A stretch of DNA of 7,050 nt, from the NCBI GenBank assembly GCA_024644145.1, contig JAHELO010000084.1:1-7050 (forward strand), read 5' to 3'. The notes below the pieces were generated by a model. It ran no database searches and had not been told where the DNA came from. It saw only the letters and a list, made by a program, of their open reading frames with translations. The stretch is from Christiangramia sp. Lineage in GTDB: Bacteria; Bacteroidota; Bacteroidia; Flavobacteriales; Flavobacteriaceae. Position 1 is the first letter of the stretch. The number at the start of each line of letters is the position of its first letter. Both the position numbers and the translations under genes were made by a program. Shown one piece after another: positions 1 through 4,805 of the stretch.

Positions 1-1
1 A

Positions 2-187
2 ATGGCTACAAGTCCCCATCATATCATTCCGATCCTGGGAACAATAATCATTACCGCGATTGGTATAACCGGAATTGTTTTTAAAACCGAAAGAAAATGG
101 AAACTTGCCATAGATACCGTTCTTATTTTATTAGTGTTTGTACTAATGATGGTTTTATTATACTATAGAGTGAATCCCGGAAACTGA
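2..187 (+). CDS. C-terminal fragment of a membrane protein, possibly a sodium/calcium antiporter (partial)
   Basis: This reading frame is open at the left edge and ends with TGA at 185-187, so the ATG at position 2 may be an internal methionine; the true start cannot be judged. The 61 visible residues contain two hydrophobic segments (about residues 9-27 and 37-54). They are separated by a charged turn, 'KTERKWK', and end in a short polar tail. Two terminal helices joined by a basic loop resemble the C-terminus of prokaryotic CaCA-family Na+/Ca2+ antiporters. That assignment is only an impression from the pattern; no ion-binding motif is in view. It converges on ldhA, with 50 nt between the stop codons. 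It could also be an unrelated polytopic membrane protein or a short stand-alone one. Confidence 0.5.
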   Translation: MATSPHHIIPILGTIIITAIGITGIVFKTERKWKLAIDTVLILLVFVLMMVLLYYRVNPGN

Positions 188-237
188 AAACTTTATCCCG
201 ACGCATTTGAATAAGTAAAAGATATACCTGGTTCAGG

Positions 238-1227
238 CTATGTTAATTCATTTTTACTGTTTTCGTTTCTTTCCCAGCAATCAATATTGTAGATGGTTGT
301 TTCTGAAATATTCCTTAATGCAGTGGTGGTTAGAAATGCCTGATGACTGGTAATAAGTACATTTTTAAAGGTTAACAATCTGGCTATAACATCATCCTGA
401 AGTATATCTTCTGAATGATCTTCAAAGAATAATCCCTTTTCTTCTTCATAAACATCTAATCCCAAGTAGCCAATTTGTTCTCTCTTTAGTCCAACGATAA
501 CTTGCCGGGTATTTACCAGTCCACCCCGGCTTGTATTTACAAGCATTACACCCGTTTTCATTTTTTCTATCTCCTCCTTATCGATAATGTACCTGGTTTC
601 ATCATTTAAAGGTACATGCAAGGTGATAATATCTGCTTCTTTACAGATATTATCAATAGTAGTATATCGTAAATTATAATTGGCAACCAGGCTCTCATTT
701 ATATCCAGGTCATATCCTAATAGTTTACACCCAAAGCCGTGAAGAATTTTTGCAACAATTCCTCCAATTCTACCCAGGCCAATAATCCCCACACATATTC
801 CATTCATATCAAAACCGGTTAAACCATCTAGGGAAAAATTTAATTCTCTAACCCTACTATGTGCACGTATAAGCTTCCTGTTCATGGCTAACATTAATGC
901 TACAGTATGCTCAGCAACAGCATAGGGAGAATACTCCGGTACATTGGCAACTTTTATTTCCAGTTCCTTTGCCTTCTCTATATTTACATGGTTGTACCCC
1001 GCCGATCTCAGCGCAATAAATTTCACACCGACTTCCTTTAAACTCTCCAATACGGAAGCTGATCCATCGTCGTTTGCAAAAAGGGCTACACAGTCACAAC
1101 CTTTGGCTAAAGGAACTGTTTCCGGAGTTAAATATGTGTCAATAAGCTTTAACTGGTGTTTTTTTGAATTAGCGGTAACAAGATTCTCCATTTCAAATTT
1201 ATGGGCACTATAAACTGCAACTTTCAT
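238..1227 (-). CDS. ldhA: D-lactate dehydrogenase (2-hydroxyacid dehydrogenase, fermentative LdhA type)
   Basis: Predicted to be a cytoplasmic NAD-dependent enzyme reducing pyruvate to D-lactate and regenerating NAD+ in fermentation. The 329 residues match the family's usual length of about 330. The Rossmann dinucleotide site is GLGRIG at residues 150-155, with an acidic residue following the next strand (GYD, 171-173) that favours NAD over NADP. The catalytic triad of the D-2-hydroxyacid dehydrogenase family is visible: Arg234 (NTSRGG), Glu263 (DVYEEE) and His295 (SHQAFLT). Spacings of 29 and 32 residues equal those of E. coli LdhA (R235, E264, H296). The stretch around 'GLFFEDHSEDILQDDV' and 'HQAFLT' is typical of LdhA rather than of SerA or glyoxylate reductases. 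The ATG start has no clear Shine-Dalgarno, as is common in Bacteroidota. It lies 49 nt downstream of tonB on the same strand with no terminator between them, so co-transcription is plausible. Substrate choice is inferred from family membership. Confidence 0.93.
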   Translation of the reverse strand: MKVAVYSAHKFEMENLVTANSKKHQLKLIDTYLTPETVPLAKGCDCVALFANDDGSASVLESLKEVGVKFIALRSAGYNHVNIEKAKELEIKVANVPEYSPYAVAEHTVALMLAMNRKLIRAHSRVRELNFSLDGLTGFDMNGICVGIIGLGRIGGIVAKILHGFGCKLLGYDLDINESLVANYNLRYTTIDNICKEADIITLHVPLNDETRYIIDKEEIEKMKTGVMLVNTSRGGLVNTRQVIVGLKREQIGYLGLDVYEEEKGLFFEDHSEDILQDDVIARLLTFKNVLITSHQAFLTTTALRNISETTIYNIDCWERNENSKNELT

Positions 1228-1276
1228 ACGCTTCTAATTATACAGTTAAACCAATTGAATGCATGGATTTTGAGAT

Positions 1277-2050
1277 TCACATAGAACCTTCAATTACTTC
1301 AAAAGTAATAGGAAGGGTATATATTACGCTAACGGGACGGTTTCTTTGTTTGCCAGGTTTCATTTGCGGCAGTTGTTTTATTACCCTTTCTGCTTCAGCT
1401 TCCAGGGCACGGTGGGGACCGCGGGTTTTTATGTCATTCACTTTTCCGAATTCATCTATCCTGAAGATCACATAGATACGGTTAATACCATAAAGATTTA
1501 ATCGTTCACCCAGGCCGGTGTTGAATTCCCTGGTAACGTGGGCATTTATTTTAGCAGACAAACATTTCTTTTTCTCAATATTATTGCTTTTGGTCTCACA
1601 TCCCGGAAATAGAGGAACTTCTTCAATAAGCACAAAAGGCACTTCTTCAACTTTTTCTTCAATTTTCTCTTCAACGATCTCAGTTACTTCTATCACTTTT
1701 GGAATGTCAATTTTTACTTCCTGGTTGCTTTCTGTTGACTCAATTTCAGTTTCTTCTACAATTAAATCATCGGCTACCACTTCAATGACTTCTGGCACGG
1801 GAGGTGGCGGTGGTGGAGGAGGGGGAAGTTCTTTAATTTCGGTTACCGGGATCTCTTCCATTTGATCTTCAGGAATGTTGATCACATAACTCTCCGAGGA
1901 TTCACTCAAAGCGAATTTCCATTCAATACCAAAATAGGTAATAGCTAGTACGATAATCATTCCTATCTGGAAATATATAAAGCTATTGCGTCTGAGATCG
2001 GCTTCTGGATTTTTCCTGACTTGCATGATGTAGGGTTTGATGTTATTCAA
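1277..2050 (-). CDS. tonB: TonB-family energy transducer
   Basis: Inner-membrane-anchored periplasmic protein that would pass proton-motive-force energy from ExbB/ExbD to TonB-dependent outer-membrane receptors. In order it shows a short cytoplasmic N-terminus with the Bacteroidota-typical 'RKNPEADLRRNS'; one membrane anchor at about residues 26-46; a proline-rich run of nine prolines (76-84); an acidic Glu/Val/Ile-rich spacer (about 87-146); and a C-terminal TonB domain (about 165-255) ending in 'LPITFEV'. Two cysteines (151 and 163) flanking the spacer-domain junction are common in this subfamily and could form a disulfide. The start is uncertain. The longest frame begins at a TTG (2048-2050), while an ATG at residue 9 (2024-2026) falls just before the conserved 'QVRKNPEADL' and is equally or more likely. 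Neither has a Shine-Dalgarno, and an in-frame stop at 2105-2107 limits extension. No exbB/exbD is in the window. Confidence 0.9.
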   Translation of the reverse strand: MNNIKPYIMQVRKNPEADLRRNSFIYFQIGMIIVLAITYFGIEWKFALSESSESYVINIPEDQMEEIPVTEIKELPPPPPPPPPVPEVIEVVADDLIVEETEIESTESNQEVKIDIPKVIEVTEIVEEKIEEKVEEVPFVLIEEVPLFPGCETKSNNIEKKKCLSAKINAHVTREFNTGLGERLNLYGINRIYVIFRIDEFGKVNDIKTRGPHRALEAEAERVIKQLPQMKPGKQRNRPVSVIYTLPITFEVIEGSM

Positions 2051-2129
2051 GTATTTTTTCTCAGGATTTAACCTGTAAAGGCTCGTGTATATATTAGAAT
2101 CAAGTTAATCACCGAACAGCCTATTAAAT

Positions 2130-2143
2130 ATGATGCAGGTCAT
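2130..2143. promoter_or_regulatory. Candidate Crp/Fnr-type operator (distal), ATGA-N6-TCAT
   Basis: Perfect inverted half-sites ATGA and TCAT are separated by six bases (TGCAGG). This TGA-N6-TCA geometry is that of Crp/Fnr-family regulators. It lies in the divergent tonB/usp region, about 80 bp upstream of the tonB start and 140 bp upstream of the usp start. An identical arrangement recurs at 2219-2232. Regulator identity is inference. Confidence 0.45.
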
Positions 2144-2205
2144 GGAAAAGCATATTATTTAAATATTTCGTAATTTTTATAGGGTCTTTATAGCCAGCAT
2201 AGAAG

Positions 2206-2237
2206 AAAATATGCGGGCATGATCCCCGTCATATTTT
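2206..2237 (+). repeat. Imperfect inverted repeat upstream of usp
   Basis: AAAATATG-CGGG (2206-2217) can pair with CCCG (2225-2228) and CATATTTT (2230-2237), with one bulged T at 2229 and a seven-base loop: twelve base pairs. It overlaps the proximal Crp/Fnr-like palindrome but has a different centre. It may be a DNA-level extended operator or, if transcription starts upstream, a 5' UTR hairpin. A terminator role is less likely because no plus-strand gene lies upstream. Confidence 0.4.
2219..2232. promoter_or_regulatory. Candidate Crp/Fnr-type operator (proximal), ATGA-N6-TCAT
   Basis: Second perfect ATGA-N6-TCAT palindrome (spacer TCCCCG) in the same intergenic region, 50 bp before the usp ATG. 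A possible Bacteroidota promoter follows: TTTTTG at 2234-2239 and a near-consensus -7 box TATTTTG at 2255-2261 (consensus TAnnTTTG). If transcription starts around 2265-2267, the palindrome is centred near -40, the position used by activating Crp/Fnr proteins that contact RNA polymerase. The start site is not known, so this is inference. Confidence 0.5.
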
Positions 2238-2282
2238 TGAAAGCCCATGGGATGTATTTTGTAAAGAATAAAAATTTGAATT

Positions 2283-3122
2283 ATGAAAAATATCTTACTC
2301 CCAACCGACTTTTCAGAAAACTCCCTGAATGCCATAAAATATGCATTTCAGTTCTTTGAAGATCATCCCTGTACCTTCTATTTGCTGCATACGTTTACCC
2401 CGGCTGCTTATCATTCCAGCAAAGCTTTTAACAATTTCACCTCTATGGAGCTGGTGCATGCCAATAGAGACGCCGCGATAGAAGAAATAAAACAGTTGAG
2501 GGATAAGTTAAGGGAAGAATTCCAGAACCCCAGACATAAGATCAAGTGGATCGTAGATTTTAACCTATTGATTAGCAAAATCAAAAGTGTTATAAAGGAA
2601 AAGGATATAGACCTCATTCTTATGGGAACCCAGGGAGCAACTGGAGCGAAAGAGATATTCATGGGAACTCACACCATGTATACTATAAAAAAAGTAAAAT
2701 GCCCGGTATTGGCCGTCCCATCCGGTTATAAATTCAGGGCGCCCCGGGAGTTATTATTCGCAACAGATTATAAGGTTCTGAGAGACCAGGATCTGGCCAT
2801 GATAAAATATTACTCAAATCTGTGCAAAGCCAGGCTTCACGTGCTGAATGTTTATACAGATGAATCCTTAAATGACCAGCAACGCATGAACCGGGAAACT
2901 ATCACTGAGTTCTTTAAAGATCCCCCACCTGTTTTTCATATTACCGAAGGTAATGATATACCTGAAGCAGTAGAAAAATTTCAAAAAGACAATAATATAG
3001 ACCTGATTTTTATGGTTCATAAAAAGCATTCGTTTTTTGAGAATATACTTTTTAAGCCTGTGATAAATCAACTCGTATATCATACAAGTGTACCATTTAT
3101 GGTATTTCCAGTACGGGATTAA
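2283..3122 (+). CDS. Universal stress protein, two tandem UspA domains
   Basis: Cytoplasmic stress protein of the UspA superfamily, made of two tandem Usp folds in 279 residues, the usual two-domain length. Domain 1 (about 1-147) begins with the standard first strand 'ILLPTDFSENS' (Asp9 at the nucleotide-binding strand end). It carries a perfect ATP-binding motif G-2x-G-9x-G-(S/T): Gly115, Gly118, Gly128-Thr129, then 'CPVLAVP'. Domain 2 (about 154-277) begins 'RELLFATDYKVL' and ends 'SVPFMVFP', but 'MVHKKHS' replaces the glycine loop, so it probably does not bind ATP. Such proteins typically protect cells under energy or redox stress; the precise target is unknown. No Shine-Dalgarno precedes the ATG. 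Two Crp/Fnr-like palindromes lie upstream, suggesting oxygen/redox-linked control. It converges on a second, diverged paralogue (3381-4235). Confidence 0.93.
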   Translation: MKNILLPTDFSENSLNAIKYAFQFFEDHPCTFYLLHTFTPAAYHSSKAFNNFTSMELVHANRDAAIEEIKQLRDKLREEFQNPRHKIKWIVDFNLLISKIKSVIKEKDIDLILMGTQGATGAKEIFMGTHTMYTIKKVKCPVLAVPSGYKFRAPRELLFATDYKVLRDQDLAMIKYYSNLCKARLHVLNVYTDESLNDQQRMNRETITEFFKDPPPVFHITEGNDIPEAVEKFQKDNNIDLIFMVHKKHSFFENILFKPVINQLVYHTSVPFMVFPVRD

Positions 3123-3236
3123 TCAAAGTGTATAGAATCACATAATAAACACTTAGACAATTAATTACAGCGATTTTATTCAGTGAAATTTTTTGAAAAA
3201 ATATAGGTAATAATAAAACCGGAACTTATTATTTGC

Positions 3237-3244
3237 TATATTTA
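3237..3244 (+). promoter_or_regulatory. Possible -7 promoter element for the TPP-like RNA
   Basis: TATATTTA matches the Bacteroidota -7 consensus TAnnTTTG at all but the last base. A start a few bases downstream would put the 5' end right at helix P1 of the riboswitch-like RNA (3249). No convincing -33 TTTG is correctly spaced, and AT-rich DNA yields such matches by chance. Confidence 0.25.
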
Positions 3245-3248
3245 TATC

Positions 3249-3328
3249 GTTGTACAGGGTGCTATCTTTAAGTTGAGCTGAGAATATACCTGTTGATTAT
3301 CTGGATAATGCCAGATGAAGATTACAAC
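3249..3328 (+). ncRNA. TPP (thiamine pyrophosphate) riboswitch-like aptamer, orphan
   Basis: The plus strand carries the conserved blocks of the THI-box/TPP riboswitch in the right order: AGGGTGC (3256-3262), GCTGAGA (3277-3283), ATACC (3286-3290) and CTGGATAATGCCAG (3301-3314). The last is identical to the P5 hairpin of E. coli thiM as I recall it. Helices can be drawn: P1 GTTGTA (3249-3254) with TACAAC (3323-3328); P2 CAGG (3255-3258) with CCTG (3289-3292); P3 GCT/AGC (3261-3263, 3276-3278); and P5 extended to ATCTGG/CCAGAT (3299-3316). The usual P4 strand 'ACCUGA' and its partner 'CGNAGGGA' are not in place; a similar CGCAAAGGGA occurs 15 nt late, at 3330-3339. The pyrophosphate-sensing side may therefore be altered or decayed. 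A terminator follows at once, but no plus-strand gene does. An alternative reading is a chance or relic match, but several signatures in order make chance unlikely. Confidence 0.68.
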
Positions 3329-3331
3329 ACG

Positions 3332-3385
3332 CAAAGGGAGCAGTTAATGTGAAATATTCATTTTTGTTCCCTTTGTTATTTTAAT
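3332..3385 (+). terminator. Rho-independent terminator / riboswitch expression platform
   Basis: CAAAGGGAGCA (3332-3342) pairs with TGTTCCCTTTG (3365-3375) over eleven positions with one G-U, enclosing a 22-nt loop that may form a small TGAA/TTCA inner stem. A T-rich tract (TTATTTTAATT) follows on the plus strand. The left arm starts 3 nt after the aptamer's P1 helix, the layout of a transcription-terminating riboswitch. It could also be the terminator of the plus-strand usp gene ending 210 nt upstream. The minus-strand side has no T-run, so it is a poor terminator for the convergent gene. Confidence 0.7.
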
Positions 3386-4235
3386 TGCTTTCCTTTAAAA
3401 TAAGTACTGGTACCATTGGATCAAATTTGATCTCGTTAGATCTACTTTGTTTAAATAATCTTGAAAAGAATCCTTGTTTTCGCTGGTAAAGAGCCAGAAG
3501 ATCACTGTCTCTGCTTTCTATGAATAAATGAACACCAGAGGATGGAGAGGTTTGCGTGAGCGTATGAAAACTAAAATTCACCTCGTTTAGATGTTTTGCT
3601 AGTTCTGCCTTATTTTCTTCCTGCTCCTCAGTTAACATTTTATCATCACTGTTTATATACAGTATCTTAATAGTTGCATTAAGACTCAGCGCTAATTCCA
3701 TAAGGGGTACAAGCTCCTTCGGTTTAAAGGGTATTCGGAAATTGGATGGAAAAACGATCTCCAGATTTTTACCGGGTTGCAATTCATATTGCTCGGGGAT
3801 TACCAGGATAGGGAATTGTTCAACTTCTTCGGTTATTTTAGAAATACTGCTGTCACTCAATGAATTTATTCCTGCAGTTTTACCATTTGACCCAAGGATT
3901 ATAAGATCGATACCATGTTTTTCTGAAGCTTCCTGGATGCCTTCTACCAAATTACCCTTAAACGAAATTGTTTCGAACTGATGTTTCGGATTTTCTTTTC
4001 TAAAACCCAACCCCTTCATCATCCTGTCCAGACCTTTTGCTGAAATCGCTTCTTCAGATTCTTCATCGTGTCCCGATTTTCCCAAAGGTATTGCCTCGCT
4101 CAGAAAGTTCTGAGACTGGTATACATTGATAAGATGAAAGGTACAGGGATGTTTTTTAAATAAATTCATGGCAAAAATAAGTGCACTCCACGAATGTTTG
4201 CTAAAGTTGGTAGGGACCAGAATGTGTTTCTCCAT
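3381..4235 (-). CDS. Universal stress protein, two tandem Usp domains, degenerate ATP motif
   Basis: Second two-domain Usp protein (284 residues), a diverged paralogue of the gene at 2283-3122; both share an N-terminal strand, 'ILVPTNFSKHS' here, and a 'KHPCTFHL' block after helix 1. Domain 1 (about 1-147) ends with 'GIDLIILGSNG' and 'FPILVIP'. The nucleotide loop is incomplete: Gly115 and Gly118 are present, but Asp128 replaces the third glycine of G-2x-G-9x-G-(S/T), and Asn10 replaces the usual Asp of the first strand. Domain 2 (about 157-281) has no glycine loop. ATP binding is therefore doubtful, and a signalling or scaffold role, possibly as partner of the neighbour, is inference. The ATG start has no clear Shine-Dalgarno. 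The stop lies only 5 bp beyond the plus-strand terminator stem, so the two transcription units collide here. Confidence 0.92.
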   Translation of the reverse strand: MEKHILVPTNFSKHSWSALIFAMNLFKKHPCTFHLINVYQSQNFLSEAIPLGKSGHDEESEEAISAKGLDRMMKGLGFRKENPKHQFETISFKGNLVEGIQEASEKHGIDLIILGSNGKTAGINSLSDSSISKITEEVEQFPILVIPEQYELQPGKNLEIVFPSNFRIPFKPKELVPLMELALSLNATIKILYINSDDKMLTEEQEENKAELAKHLNEVNFSFHTLTQTSPSSGVHLFIESRDSDLLALYQRKQGFFSRLFKQSRSNEIKFDPMVPVLILKESN

Positions 4236-4542
4236 TTTCCGGGGATTAGAGTTGTAAATATACTATCTCAAAAATCATAATTCGAATTTTCAGCAATTAT
4301 TAAGCAGAATAATTCAAATCGACTATGGTAACAGCATAACTACTAAAATTCCAATAATTTAATTAAAAATTTGCAATCGGGTCAATAATTTACAGTTTAG
4401 CGTCTTTAGAAGAAGAACTGTTGGCCTAATTTTTCCGTAGATATAGAAAGCAAAAAAAAGGAGGCTATATGGAAAAATGATGTTTTAGTATAATTACAAT
4501 GATTGTTTAAATGAATTATGAATCATTGAGTTAGCCAAAAAT
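4236..4542. other. Gene-free AT-rich stretch upstream of the minus-strand usp
   Basis: No protein-coding frame of credible length is visible on either strand. The part nearest 4236 should hold the promoter of the minus-strand usp gene. At 4459-4464 on the plus strand there is an unusually perfect Shine-Dalgarno (AAAGGAGG) four bases before ATG-GAA-AAA-TGA (4469-4480), a three-codon frame that is probably accidental. Since a plus-strand-oriented terminator follows at 4543-4570, a short plus-strand transcript from this stretch is possible but not demonstrated. Confidence 0.4.
4255..4262 (-). promoter_or_regulatory. Possible -7 promoter element of the minus-strand usp gene
   Basis: Read on the minus strand this is TATATTTA, close to the Bacteroidota -7 box TAnnTTTG and identical to the element before the TPP-like RNA. 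It ends 20 nt upstream of the ATG, implying a very short leader. No well-spaced -33 TTTG is seen, so support is modest. Confidence 0.28.
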
Positions 4543-4570
4543 AAGTCCTGCAGCATTGCGGGACTTTTTT
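4543..4570. terminator. Strong, probably bidirectional terminator hairpin
   Basis: AAGTCCTGC (4543-4551) pairs with GCGGGACTT (4558-4566), nine pairs including one G-U, around a six-base loop AGCATT. Six Ts follow on the plus strand (4565-4570). On the minus strand the stem is followed by TTATTTTT-like sequence, so it could also end transcripts from the transporter gene, whose stop lies about 235 bp away. No plus-strand gene lies upstream for more than 1.4 kb. Confidence 0.75.
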
Positions 4571-4594
4571 GTAGTTTGAACCGGGTAGAAAATA

Positions 4595-4662
4595 AAATAC
4601 CAGACCATAGTCAGGCAGATCGACCCTACTCAATCTGCGATACTTTTGCAGGCCTGGTATTT
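4595..4662. repeat. Long inverted repeat with nested stem downstream of the transporter gene
   Basis: The outer arms are AAATACCAGACC (4595-4606) and GGCCTGGTATTT (4651-4662): eleven pairs with one mismatch. Inside, GCAGAT (4615-4620) can pair with ATCTGC (4633-4638) around a 12-nt loop. On the minus strand the outer stem is followed by a T-rich tract (TTTATTTTC), so it may be the 3' UTR structure or a first terminator of the transporter mRNA. It could also be a small structured RNA or a remnant of a short palindromic repeat. Confidence 0.5.
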
Positions 4663-4805
4663 ATATTATAAAATTAGAACATGGCTGATTATTCCAATAG
4701 ACTAGTGTCTTTTATCGGATAAATGTTACAGAAATTCTTTACTATTTTTTACTTCTGAAGAGTTATTCAGGAGAACTAGTTTATTGTCAGAATTTTAAAC
4801 GGAGA

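Noticed and set aside
227..237. CCTG-GTT-CAGG mini-hairpin just after the ldhA stop
   Set aside because: Only four base pairs with a three-base loop and no proper T-run; not enough to call a terminator.
944..1475. Plus-strand frames opposite ldhA and tonB
   Set aside because: Antisense shadows; no family resemblance and no initiation signal.
1518..1865. Plus-strand frame of 115 codons with a polyglycine run
   Set aside because: Antisense shadow of tonB; the glycine run is the complement of its nine-proline tract.
3126..3154. AAGTGT ... ACACTT inverted repeat just after the plus-strand usp
   Set aside because: Six AT-rich pairs with a 17-nt loop and no T-tract; too weak for a terminator call.
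3189..3202. TTTTTTGAAAAAAT near-palindrome
   Set aside because: Homopolymer symmetry without GC pairs or a usable loop; likely background in AT-rich DNA.
4510..4527. AATGA-N8-TCATT palindrome in the gene-free region
   Set aside because: Spacing is not that of the Crp/Fnr-like sites, and AT-rich DNA readily gives such symmetry.
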